Assembly (NCBI GenBank): GCA_028689635.1
Contig: JAQVCU010000003.1
Coordinates: forward strand, 1-64,000
DNA: 64,000 nt
Source: Oscillospiraceae bacterium
GTDB taxonomy: Bacteria > Bacillota > Clostridia > Oscillospirales > Ruminococcaceae
Direction of reading: 5' to 3'
Numbering within the stretch: the first letter of the stretch is position 1; every line of letters begins with the position of its first letter. This document shows, piece after piece, positions 43,629 to 51,774 of this stretch. Both the position numbers and the translations under genes were made by a program. The notes beneath the pieces are model-generated. The model saw nothing but the letters and a program-made list of their open reading frames with translations. It did no database searches and was not told the DNA's origin.

Positions 43629-45347
43629 ATGTGGAAAAAACTGATTGCCTATTACAAACCGCACCGGCTGCTTTTTGCCCTGGATATGGCGGCGGCGTTT
43701 ATCGTGGCGGTGTGCGACCTGTTCTATCCGGTGATTACCCGCGGCATGATCAACGATTATATTCCCAACCGGCAGATGCGCACCATGCTGCTGTGGGCGG
43801 GGATCCTCATCGCCCTGTATATCGTCAAGGCGCTGCTGAGCTATTTTATGCAGTATTATGGCCATCTGGTGGGGGTGCGGATGCAGGCCCACATGCGCCG
43901 GGACGTGTTTACCCATCTGCAAAAACTGCCCTTCCAGTACTTTGACGGCAACAAGACCGGCACCATTATGTCCCGCATCGTGGGAGACCTGATGGATATT
44001 TCCGAGCTGGCGCATCATGGGCCGGAAGATCTGTTTATCTCGCTGGTGCTGTTGATCGGCTCCTTTGTGATCCTGTGCAGCATCAACGTGTGGCTGACGC
44101 TGATCATCTTCTGCTTTATCCCGGTGCTGGTCTGGATCGCCGCGCGAAAACGGGTGAAGCTGGATCAGGCCTTTACCGATTCCCGCGTCAAGATCGGCGA
44201 AGTGAACGCCGACCTGGAAAACAGCATTGCGGGAATCCGCGTTTCCAAGGCTTTTGGAAGCGGGGAGCACGAGACGGAGAAATTCCAGCGGGGAAACATG
44301 GCGTTTGTGGAATCCCGTGCCCGGGCCTATCAGGTGATGGCGGAATTTTTTAGCTCTACCGGCTTTATCCAGGATCTGCTCAACGCCATTACCATTGTGG
44401 CGGGCGGCGTTTTCTGGTATTACGGCAAGATCGACGTGGGGGATTTTACCGCCTATCTGCTCTTTATCGGCATCTTCCTCAACCCCATCAAAAAGCTGGT
44501 CTCCTTTGTGGAGATGTACCAGTCCGGTATGACGGGCTTCAAGCGTTTTCTGGAGATCATGGCGGCGGAGCCAGAGCAGGAGGCGCCGGGAGCGGCGGTG
44601 CTGGGCCAGGTAAAGGGCGAGATCGACTTTAAGGATGTCACCTTTGTTTATGACGAGAGCAAGACCGTGCTCTCCCATGTGGATCTGCACATCGGGGCCG
44701 GGCGGACGGTGGCCCTGGTGGGCCCTTCCGGCGGCGGAAAGACGACGCTTTGCCATCTGCTGCCCCGGTTTTATGACGTCGCCGGAGGAGTGGTCTCCAT
44801 CGACGGCCAGGATGTGACCCGGGTGACCTATGAATCCCTGCGCAGAAACATCGGCATCGTGCAGCAGGAGGTGTTCCTCTTTACGGGGACGATCCGGGAG
44901 AATATTGCCTACGGAAACCTGGAGGCCAGCGATGAGCAGATCGTGGAGGCCGCCAAAAAAGCGCGGATCCACGACTATGTGATGACCCTGCCGGAAGGCT
45001 ATGACACCTATGTGGGCGAGCGGGGCATGAAGCTTTCCGGCGGGCAAAAACAGAGGATCGCCATTGCGCGGCTGTTCCTCAAAAACCCTCCGATCCTGAT
45101 CCTGGACGAGGCGACTTCGGCCCTGGACAACGTCACCGAGCTGCAGATCCAGCAGTCCCTGGACGAGCTGTGCCACGGGCGGACGACCCTGGTGGTGGCC
45201 CACCGGCTCTCCACCATCAAAAACGCCGACGAGATCGTCGTGCTGACCGATCACGGCGTGGAGGAACGCGGCACCCACGCGCAGCTGCTGGAAAAGAAGG
45301 ACGGCATTTATCGGGAACTGTACGACGTGCAGTTTAAGGCGCTGTAA
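43629..45347 (+). CDS. ABC exporter half-transporter (permease fused to ATPase)
   Basis: A 572-residue MsbA/BmrA-type protein. Residues 1 to about 310 form six membrane helices (LLFALDMAAAFIVAVCDLF is the first), and about 330-570 form the ATPase. Walker A is GPSGGGKTT, Q-loop QQEVFLFTGTIREN, signature LSGGQKQR, Walker B ILILDEATSALDN and H-loop VVAHRLS. Only one half is encoded, so it should homodimerise. Export of lipids, peptides or drugs cannot be told apart. It follows the M14-like gene by 24 bp. Confidence 0.93.
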   Translation: MWKKLIAYYKPHRLLFALDMAAAFIVAVCDLFYPVITRGMINDYIPNRQMRTMLLWAGILIALYIVKALLSYFMQYYGHLVGVRMQAHMRRDVFTHLQKLPFQYFDGNKTGTIMSRIVGDLMDISELAHHGPEDLFISLVLLIGSFVILCSINVWLTLIIFCFIPVLVWIAARKRVKLDQAFTDSRVKIGEVNADLENSIAGIRVSKAFGSGEHETEKFQRGNMAFVESRARAYQVMAEFFSSTGFIQDLLNAITIVAGGVFWYYGKIDVGDFTAYLLFIGIFLNPIKKLVSFVEMYQSGMTGFKRFLEIMAAEPEQEAPGAAVLGQVKGEIDFKDVTFVYDESKTVLSHVDLHIGAGRTVALVGPSGGGKTTLCHLLPRFYDVAGGVVSIDGQDVTRVTYESLRRNIGIVQQEVFLFTGTIRENIAYGNLEASDEQIVEAAKKARIHDYVMTLPEGYDTYVGERGMKLSGGQKQRIAIARLFLKNPPILILDEATSALDNVTELQIQQSLDELCHGRTTLVVAHRLSTIKNADEIVVLTDHGVEERGTHAQLLEKKDGIYRELYDVQFKAL

Positions 45348-45386
45348 GGCGGAAAATTCTGCGAAAAGACGGTGCGGGCCGGAAAA

Positions 45387-45417
45387 TAAAAAAGGCTGCC
45401 AGCGGCAGCCTTTTTTT
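45387..45417. terminator. Bidirectional intrinsic terminator
   Basis: AAAGGCTGCC pairs with GGCAGCCTTT over a three-base loop, with runs of A and T on the two sides. It lies between the convergent ABC exporter and dehydrogenase genes. Confidence 0.92.
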
Positions 45418-45429
45418 GATTTGGGAGGA

Positions 45430-46458
45430 TCATTCGTAGTCGACGGCGACCTTAATGGAAGAGGGTTCGGCAGCCTTGGCCATGGCCTTGACGAAATCCC
45501 CGTGGGGATAACGGGCGGTGATGATGGCGGGGAGACGGCAGCCGGGGCGGGCCAGAGCGGCGATGGCGTCCTGGATATCCGCCGGGGTATAGCCGCGGGA
45601 GCCGATGAGGGAGACCTCCTTAGCCAGCAGCCAATAGGGGCTGAGCTCCACGTTGGCGCCGTGGACGGCGATGACGATCAGTTTGGAAAGGGTCTTGGCG
45701 TTGTCCATAAACTCGCTGATGACCGAGCCGACCCCAGCGCAGTCGATGACCACGCCGGCGTCGATGCAGTCCTCGTCGGAGTTGCCTTTGACCGTGCCGA
45801 ACTGGGCCTTGACAAAATCGGGCAGGCTGCCGTTTTTGGAGTTGAAGGGGATGGCTCCCAGCTCCTTGGCCATGGCCAGGCGGCCATCGTTGATGTCGCT
45901 GACGATGATCTGGCTGACGCCCTTGTTTTGCAGGGCGGCTATTGCACACAGGCCGATGGTACCGGCGCCGTAGACGAGGGCTTTTTCGCCGCCGGAAAGA
46001 CCGGCGCAGTTGACGCCATGGGTGGAGACGCTCAAGGGCTCGGTGAGGACGGCTTTCTCAAAGGGAAGAGAATCGGGAAGCTGGAATACGTTCCAGCCCA
46101 TTTTGGCTTCCTCCACCAGGACATATTCGGAGAAGGCGCCGCTCATGTCGGCGATCTCGGTGGAATTGAGGCCGCGGCCCAGGGGGATACGGGCAGTGGG
46201 GTTGATGGTGACCCGCATGCCGGCGGAAATATCTTTGACGTTTTCGCCGCATTCCACTACCTGGCCGACAAATTCGTGACCGAACTGGTTGCCGCTGTGG
46301 ATGCCGACCGGATCTCCGTTATGGAGATAGGCGTGGACGTCGGTGCCGCAGATCCCGGCGCTGACGACCTTGATGACGACGTCATTTTTTCCGGCAGCGG
46401 GCTTGGGCAGATCTTCCAGCCGCACATCTTTGATCCCGTAGTACATTCCTGCTTTCAT
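45430..46458 (-). CDS. Zinc-type medium-chain alcohol/sugar-alcohol dehydrogenase
   Basis: A 342-residue NAD(P)-dependent MDR dehydrogenase. The catalytic zinc site is ICGTDVHAY and GHEFVGQVVE. The Rossmann fold shows ALVYGAGTIGLCAIAALQNK. The usual structural-zinc lobe with four closely spaced cysteines is absent: that stretch reads VTINPTARIPLGRG. Sorbitol/galactitol-phosphate-type dehydrogenases are the nearest layout; the substrate is not known. ATG 46458 follows AAAGGAGGTTCTG. It is divergent from a TetR-type gene, the likely regulator. Confidence 0.87.
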   Translation of the reverse strand: MKAGMYYGIKDVRLEDLPKPAAGKNDVVIKVVSAGICGTDVHAYLHNGDPVGIHSGNQFGHEFVGQVVECGENVKDISAGMRVTINPTARIPLGRGLNSTEIADMSGAFSEYVLVEEAKMGWNVFQLPDSLPFEKAVLTEPLSVSTHGVNCAGLSGGEKALVYGAGTIGLCAIAALQNKGVSQIIVSDINDGRLAMAKELGAIPFNSKNGSLPDFVKAQFGTVKGNSDEDCIDAGVVIDCAGVGSVISEFMDNAKTLSKLIVIAVHGANVELSPYWLLAKEVSLIGSRGYTPADIQDAIAALARPGCRLPAIITARYPHGDFVKAMAKAAEPSSIKVAVDYE

Positions 46459-46497
46459 AAACAGAACCTCCTTTTTTGTTAAAAACTTGCTAATCTC

Positions 46498-46526
46498 ATT
46501 ATAAATAGGTAAAATAAAATTATCAA
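46498..46526 (-). promoter_or_regulatory. Sigma-A promoter of the dehydrogenase gene
   Basis: On the minus strand TTGATA and TATAAT are spaced by 17 bp in an AT-rich divergent intergenic region where the TetR-type regulator may bind. Confidence 0.8.
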
Positions 46527-46578
46527 TCGGCAATCGGAGGCAAAATGCCCATTAACGGCTTGAAACTATGCAGAGGGG

Positions 46579-47223
46579 ATGGACATGAACGAGAAGGACC
46601 GGCGGTATCAGCATACCCATAGAAAGCTTGAAAACAGCTTTTTAGCCCTTTTGAATGAGAAGGATCCCGGACAGATCACCATTGGGCAGATCACCGAGAG
46701 GGCAAAGTGCAACCGCAATACCTTTTATCTGCATTATCGGGATAAGGAAGACCTGCTGGAAGGCATCAGCAGCCGGGTGCTTGCCGATGTGGCCGGGAGG
46801 CTTTCTTCAGAGCTGCCCCTGGGATCCCAGGCCAGTGGGGATTCGGTGGAGCGCTATTTGGGCGCCCTGCTGGATTATTTTGAGGAGAACCGGCTGCTCT
46901 TTGGGGCTATGGCAAGGGGGAGCGAATCCTTCCGGCGGACGGTGCAGGACGCGATTTACAATGGGATCGTCGGTTCCACCTTGCAAAGAGGGATCCGGGA
47001 CGGGCAGCGCCCGGCGCTGGAAGTTTACGCCCTATACCTTGCGGCGGGGGTCTCCGCCGTGGCCTTTTCCTGGATGGAAAAGGAAGAAAAGATCGATAGG
47101 GCTTCCCTGCAGCGGCTGCTTTTCGACGTGGACGCCCCATGCAGCGAAGTGATCATCCGCAAGGTGTTGAGGGACGGCGAAGAGCCGGTGGGCCAAGAGA
47201 CTGCCGGAGCCCCGGGCGGATGA
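46579..47223 (+). CDS. TetR/AcrR-family transcriptional regulator
   Basis: A 214-residue regulator. The N-terminal HTH (about 10-60) reads LENSFLALLNEKDPGQITIG, then CNRNTFYLHYRDKEDLLEGI, the standard TetR DNA-recognition helix. The rest is an all-helical ligand-binding and dimer domain. It is divergent from the zinc-type dehydrogenase with 120 bp between starts, the usual layout for a repressor and its target. The C-terminus is a short Gly/Ala-rich tail. Confidence 0.9.
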   Translation: MDMNEKDRRYQHTHRKLENSFLALLNEKDPGQITIGQITERAKCNRNTFYLHYRDKEDLLEGISSRVLADVAGRLSSELPLGSQASGDSVERYLGALLDYFEENRLLFGAMARGSESFRRTVQDAIYNGIVGSTLQRGIRDGQRPALEVYALYLAAGVSAVAFSWMEKEEKIDRASLQRLLFDVDAPCSEVIIRKVLRDGEEPVGQETAGAPGG

Positions 47224-47242
47224 AAAAATTTCTCCCAGCCCC

Positions 47243-47271
47243 TTGCATATCCCGGTTAGGGGGGCTATAAT
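47243..47271 (+). promoter_or_regulatory. Sigma-A promoter of the serS T-box transcript
   Basis: TTGCAT and TATAAT are spaced by 17 bp. Transcription would begin near 47279, just before the leader. Confidence 0.8.
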
Positions 47272-47277
47272 AATAGG

Positions 47278-47517
47278 CAACTGAAAACTCCTTGTTTGGC
47301 AAAGATGAAAGTCATGTCCCGAAAACCCTCTGCAGAGAGCCGGCGGCCGCTGTAAGCCGGTGGGGGAGCGGGGCTTTCCGCTTTTGGAGCCGCCGGAGAG
47401 ATCCGGAGGGGGATGCCCTTTAACGCATCGATGAGAGGCCGTCTGTACAGGCGGCAATTTGGGTGGCAACGCGGATTCCTTCCGTCCCATGCAGTGTGGG
47501 AGCGGAAGGTTTTTTTA
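47278..47517 (+). promoter_or_regulatory. T-box leader, specifier TCC (Ser), upstream of serS
   Basis: The leader shows AGAGAGCCGG in Stem I, the specifier region CTTTCCGCTTTTGGAG with TCC as the serine codon, the T-box TTTGGGTGGCAACGCGG (47458-47474) and a terminator pairing CCTTCCGTCCC with GGGAGCGGAAGG ahead of seven T's (47480-47517). The serine specifier agrees with the serS gene 58 bp downstream, which supports the way I read the specifier in the other T-box leader of this window. Confidence 0.95.
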
Positions 47518-47574
47518 TGGAGTTTTTCCCGTTCCCGGTAAAGACGTTTGAAAAAGAGAAGGAGGATATAAAAA

Positions 47575-48852
47575 ATGCTGGATATCAAAGTGGTGCGGAA
47601 TGACCCGGAGATGGTCAAGGAAAATATCCGCAAAAAGTTCCAGGACAGCAAGCTTCCGTTGGTGGACGAGGTAGTGGAGATGGATCGCCGCTATCGCGAC
47701 GCCAAGACCAGATGCGATACCCTGCGGGGACAGCGCAATACCATCAGCAAACAGATCGGCGCTTTTATGGCCAAGGGCCAGAAGGACGAGGCGGAGAAGG
47801 CTAAGGCCGAGGTGACCGCCATGGCCAAAGAGCTGGAGGATTTGGAGAAGCTGGAGGAGGAATTGGCCGCCGAGATCAAAAAACGCATGATGGTGATCCC
47901 GAACATCATCGATCCCTCGGTGCCCGTTGGCCGCGACGACAGTGAAAACGTGGAAGTAGAGCGCTTTGGCGAGCCCGCTGTTCCGGATTTTGAGGTGCCT
48001 TATCACATTGATATTATGGAACGCCTGAACGGCGTTGACCTGGACAGCGCCCGCCGTACCAGCGGAAACGGCTTTTATTATCTGAAGGGCGATATCGCCC
48101 GGCTGCACTCCGCCATCCTCTCCTACGCCCGGGATTTTATGATCGACAGGGGCTTTACCTATTATGTTCCGCCCTTCATGATCCGCAGCGACGTGGTGAC
48201 CGGCGTTATGAGCTTTGCCGAGATGGAAAACATGATGTATAAGATCGAGGGTGAGGATCTGTACCTGATCGGCACCAGCGAGCATTCCATGATCGGTAAA
48301 TTTATCGATCAGATCCTGGATGAGGGAGAGCTGCCCCAGACCCTGACCAGCTATTCCCCCTGCTTCCGCAAGGAAGTGGGCGCCCACGGCATTGAGGAAC
48401 GGGGTGTTTACCGCATCCACCAGTTTGAAAAGCAGGAGATGATCGTGGTCTGCAAACCGGAGGACAGCGCCCAGTGGTTTGTAAAGCTTTACCAGAACAC
48501 GGTGGACTTTTTCCGTTCCCTGGATATCCCGGTGCGGACGTTGGAATGCTGCTCCGGCGACCTGGCCGACCTGAAAGTTAAGAGTTTGGACGTGGAGGCC
48601 TGGAGCCCCCGCCAGAAAAAATATTTTGAGGTGGGCAGCTGCTCCAACCTGGGCGACGCCCAGGCTCGCCGCCTTGGGATCCGCGTGAGAGGTGAAAAAG
48701 GGACTTATATTCCCCATACGCTGAACAACACCGTGGTAGCCCCGCCCCGGATGCTGATCGCCTATTTGGAGAACAACCTGCAGGCGGACGGCTCGGTGGC
48801 GATCCCCAAGCCTTTGCAGATGTACATGGGCGGAAAAGCGTTCATCAAATAA
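47575..48852 (+). CDS. serS: Serine--tRNA ligase
   Basis: A 425-residue class II synthetase. The N-terminal coiled-coil arm (about 30-105, charged heptads such as MAKELEDLEKLEEELAAEIK) binds the tRNA-Ser long arm. Motif 2 is SPCFRKEVGAHGIEERGVYR and motif 3 is in NTVVAPPRMLIAYLENN. Where the common bacterial form has TAEVPLT, this protein has TSEHSMIGKF, and SLDVEAWSPRQKKYFEVGSC replaces the usual Y-DLEVWLP-Q stretch. It is thus a divergent SerS, though complete. The serine T-box upstream confirms the assignment. Confidence 0.95.
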   Translation: MLDIKVVRNDPEMVKENIRKKFQDSKLPLVDEVVEMDRRYRDAKTRCDTLRGQRNTISKQIGAFMAKGQKDEAEKAKAEVTAMAKELEDLEKLEEELAAEIKKRMMVIPNIIDPSVPVGRDDSENVEVERFGEPAVPDFEVPYHIDIMERLNGVDLDSARRTSGNGFYYLKGDIARLHSAILSYARDFMIDRGFTYYVPPFMIRSDVVTGVMSFAEMENMMYKIEGEDLYLIGTSEHSMIGKFIDQILDEGELPQTLTSYSPCFRKEVGAHGIEERGVYRIHQFEKQEMIVVCKPEDSAQWFVKLYQNTVDFFRSLDIPVRTLECCSGDLADLKVKSLDVEAWSPRQKKYFEVGSCSNLGDAQARRLGIRVRGEKGTYIPHTLNNTVVAPPRMLIAYLENNLQADGSVAIPKPLQMYMGGKAFIK

Positions 48853-48894
48853 ACAAAAACGGCAAAAGCGGTTTTGGCAATATGGCTTTTAGGG

Positions 48895-48924
48895 ACGGCA
48901 TGGCCTTTTGGGCCATGCCGTTTT
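48895..48924 (+). terminator. Intrinsic terminator after serS
   Basis: ACGGCATGGCC pairs with GGCCATGCCGT over a short loop, then TTTT. Confidence 0.82.
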
Positions 48925-49224
48925 CTGCGTTTTGGCGCCTGTTGTAGGAAGGCCTATCTCCGCCTTGACCGCCTGAGCTGCCGGAACCGGGGGGAGGGGC
49001 GAAAGCGGCAGAAATGTTGCGCTATCATAAAAATGCGCCGCCCCAGAGAAGGATAGAATTGCGGCGGAGAGGATCGATATTGGGCGGCAAAGGGGCCGAC
49101 CGCATTTTGACAGAGGGGTAAGGGGAATGGCATCCGCAACCGAGCAGAAAAAATTGTTTCCACATAAATTTTGAAATGAACCGGTTGGGGCTTATTGGGA
49201 GAAAAAGAAAATGCGAGGACAGAA
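48925..49224. other. Intergenic stretch without a recognisable gene
   Basis: Between the serS terminator and the AraC-family gene I see no coding frame with a ribosome site, no tRNA-like fold and no repeat. Base composition changes here from GC-rich to AT-richer, so it may contain the left edge of an acquired segment. Confidence 0.5.
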
Positions 49225-50142
49225 TTATTCTGACTCGCATTTGTTTTGTCTGTAGGCTTTTCTAAAATCCAAGGGGGTGCAGCGCTTTAGTTCTCGAAAG
49301 CACTTTGAAAAATAACTAATATCGGAAAAGCCGCAGTTCATTGCAATGATATTTATCGGCTCATTCGTAGCTTGAAGCGCTTCGGCTGCCTTTTCAATTC
49401 GATATTGCATTAGGTAGCGAATGGGGGTTGAGTTGATGATTTGCCGAAAGCAACGCAGGCAGGCGCTTTTGCTGATAGATGCGCTGAGAGCGATTACCTC
49501 TAAGGAAATATCATTTTGGTAGTTTTTCTCAATATAGCCGATCATCGTTTTCATACGATCCGCAATTAATTGTTCTTGCCTATCAGGCTGAACCGTCTCT
49601 ATCAGCTGCAGGTGCGAATTGATGATGCGAAATGATTTTGAAAGATAAAAACGCGCTTCGTTTTCAAAATCATCGGATTCTTCCACAATTGCCTGCCATA
49701 CGATAGCCATATTTTTAATGATGTTGTTTTGCCAGGGAATGGAGGGACTAAGGCACAAATAGCGTAGTGCGGAATTTGCGGTAAACGGCGATATGAGTTT
49801 TTGCCAGAAAACGCTTTCCACGCTGCCGCCAATCAACCTTGCATGGAAGACAAGAGAATGACATTTGCAGGGAGAACCGGTTGCTTTCTCAACGCTGTGC
49901 AGAATTGCAGAGCTGATGAACATTGCATTGCCCTGTTTTACTGATATGGTGCGCTTTTCGATGTGGATCTGCGCAGTTCCTTCCGTAACCAGTATCACTT
50001 CAAATTCATCATGCCAGTGCCAAGGTACCGTCGCTGAGGTTAAATCATCATCATAACAGGCGATCGGGAACATGGCGATGCCGTGAGGCGTCGTTTCTTT
50101 CCCAGAATCATTGGTTTCAACATTACAGGTAGACAGTGCCAT
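49225..50142 (-). CDS. AraC-family transcriptional regulator with N-terminal cupin
   Basis: A 305-residue regulator. The N-terminal cupin sensor (about 25-110) shows PWHWHDEFEVILVTEGTAQI and QGNAMFISSAILHSVE. The C-terminal double HTH (about 200-300) has NDISLEVIALSASISKSACL and the AraC signature IAMNCGFSDISYFSKCFREL followed by TPLDFRK. It is divergent from the MFS transporter gene and probably controls it. Both genes are AT-richer than their neighbours, which suggests acquisition from another source. Confidence 0.92.
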   Translation of the reverse strand: MALSTCNVETNDSGKETTPHGIAMFPIACYDDDLTSATVPWHWHDEFEVILVTEGTAQIHIEKRTISVKQGNAMFISSAILHSVEKATGSPCKCHSLVFHARLIGGSVESVFWQKLISPFTANSALRYLCLSPSIPWQNNIIKNMAIVWQAIVEESDDFENEARFYLSKSFRIINSHLQLIETVQPDRQEQLIADRMKTMIGYIEKNYQNDISLEVIALSASISKSACLRCFRQIINSTPIRYLMQYRIEKAAEALQATNEPINIIAMNCGFSDISYFSKCFRELKRCTPLDFRKAYRQNKCESE

Positions 50143-50238
50143 GCGGTTCCCTCAACTTTTGAATTGATATTTATATCATTAGTGAAACAACTTGAAAGCA
50201 TATGACGATATTCTCATATAAAATGAAGATATATTTAT

Positions 50239-50266
50239 TTGTATGAGCTTTCTATGATGATATAAT
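50239..50266 (+). promoter_or_regulatory. Sigma-A promoter of the MFS transporter gene
   Basis: TTGTAT and TATAAT are spaced by 16 bp, about 28 bp before the GTG start. The region is AT-rich and shared with the divergent regulator. Confidence 0.75.
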
Positions 50267-50294
50267 CATATCAATAAACGAGGAGGATTTCAAT

Positions 50295-51470
50295 GTGACA
50301 AATTTGCTTTTGGCAATTATTTATATTGCGTTTATTTGTCTTGGTCTGCCCGATTCTTTGCTGGGGGCCGCGTGGCCGGCTATGTATCAGGAGCTTGACG
50401 TACCGATTTCTTATGCGGGGATCATCTCCATGATCATTGCGCTTGGCACGATTATATCCAGCCTGCAAAGCGACCGTTTGACGAGAAAAATGGGTGCGGA
50501 AAAAATTACCGCAATTAGTGTTGCAATGACGGCGGTTGCCCTGTTTGGCTTTTCTATTTCCCACTCTTTTGCAATGCTTTGCGTCTGGGCGATCCCTTAT
50601 GGGTTGGGAGCCGGAAGCGTAGACGCTTCTTTGAACAATTATGTGGCATTGCATTATCAGAGCAGACATATGAGCTGGCTTCACTGTATGTGGGGAGTAG
50701 GCGCCACGCTGGGCCCCTATGCTATGGGATTTGCATTAACGCATGGAGCGGGTTGGAATGCAGGATATCAGTGGATAGGGCTGCTTCAGCTGGTTTTGGT
50801 CATGATCCTTGTTTTCAGCCTGCCACTATGGCAAAAGAAAAAAATCAGAGCAGAGGGCGCGTTGGAGGTCGATTCAGATGGGAAAAACATATTGACGCTA
50901 AAATCGATCCTTCATATTCCGGGAGCCAAAGAAGTGATGCTGTGCTTTTTCTGCTATTGTGCCCTGGAGCAGACCACAAGTTTATGGGCGAGCAGTTACC
51001 TGACACTGTATAAGGGAATCTCACCGGAGATCGCCGCCGGATTTGCAAGTTTGTTCTTTATAGGAATTACGGTTGGACGTGTGATTAGCGGATTTGCAAC
51101 AATGAAATTTAATGATACGCAGATGGTTCGCATTGGGCAGGTTTTAATATTGGTTGGCGTATTGGCAATGTTGATTCCGGGAACGCAAGTATTATCTTTG
51201 ACGGGACTGATTTTCATTGGCCTTGGATGTGCGCCGATCTATCCTTGCGTGATTCATTCGACGCCGGCACATTTTGGAGCGGAACATTCACAGGCGATCA
51301 TAGGAGTACAGATGGCGAGCGCTTATATAGGGACATGCATGATGCCGCCTCTGTTTGGCATATTGGCAAATAGAATATCGGTTGCATTGTTGCCGGTATA
51401 CCTGCTTGGCGTATTGGCACTGATGGTCGTTATGCACGAATTATTATCCAAAAAAGCGAATTCTTATTAA
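50295..51470 (+). CDS. Major facilitator superfamily transporter
   Basis: A 391-residue membrane protein with about twelve hydrophobic helices. It starts LLLAIIYIAFICLGLPDSLL. The loop SDRLTRKMGAEK between helices 2 and 3 is the MFS A-motif position. The helix-5 stretch MWGVGATLGPYAMGFALTHG is typical of sugar/fucose-like and FSR-type carriers. Start: GTG 50295 with AGGAGG at 50281; the overlapping ATG at 50293 is followed directly by a stop. The substrate is unknown. Codon use is AT-rich compared with the window. Confidence 0.9.
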   Translation: MTNLLLAIIYIAFICLGLPDSLLGAAWPAMYQELDVPISYAGIISMIIALGTIISSLQSDRLTRKMGAEKITAISVAMTAVALFGFSISHSFAMLCVWAIPYGLGAGSVDASLNNYVALHYQSRHMSWLHCMWGVGATLGPYAMGFALTHGAGWNAGYQWIGLLQLVLVMILVFSLPLWQKKKIRAEGALEVDSDGKNILTLKSILHIPGAKEVMLCFFCYCALEQTTSLWASSYLTLYKGISPEIAAGFASLFFIGITVGRVISGFATMKFNDTQMVRIGQVLILVGVLAMLIPGTQVLSLTGLIFIGLGCAPIYPCVIHSTPAHFGAEHSQAIIGVQMASAYIGTCMMPPLFGILANRISVALLPVYLLGVLALMVVMHELLSKKANSY

Positions 51471-51690
51471 GAAAGGCAGAGAAATATTTGCGATTTTCAT
51501 GCCCACACCGATTTTTGGGATGATGGCGATCGCCATGGAAAATAAAAAGCTTTCGGCCCCGTCCTGCGGCATCGAAACATGGAGGATCGCCCAGGGCGGG
51601 GCGATTTTTGCGCCGCAAAAGGCTTTTTTAAAGTGGAAAAGACTTCCGGGAATGAAGCGGCCGTCAGGGTGAAAACTATCTGTAGGCGGC

Positions 51691-51719
51691 TTTACAAATG
51701 CGGCTGTATCCTGTAAAAT
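51691..51719 (+). promoter_or_regulatory. Sigma-A promoter of the FMN-binding lipoprotein gene
   Basis: TTTACA and TAAAAT are spaced by 17 bp, about 55 bp before the start. The preceding 220 bp after the MFS gene contain no clear gene. Confidence 0.75.
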
Positions 51720-51774
51720 AATTCCTGCCGGGTATCCGGCGGAAAACAAATGAAATGAAACGGGGGCATTCCCT

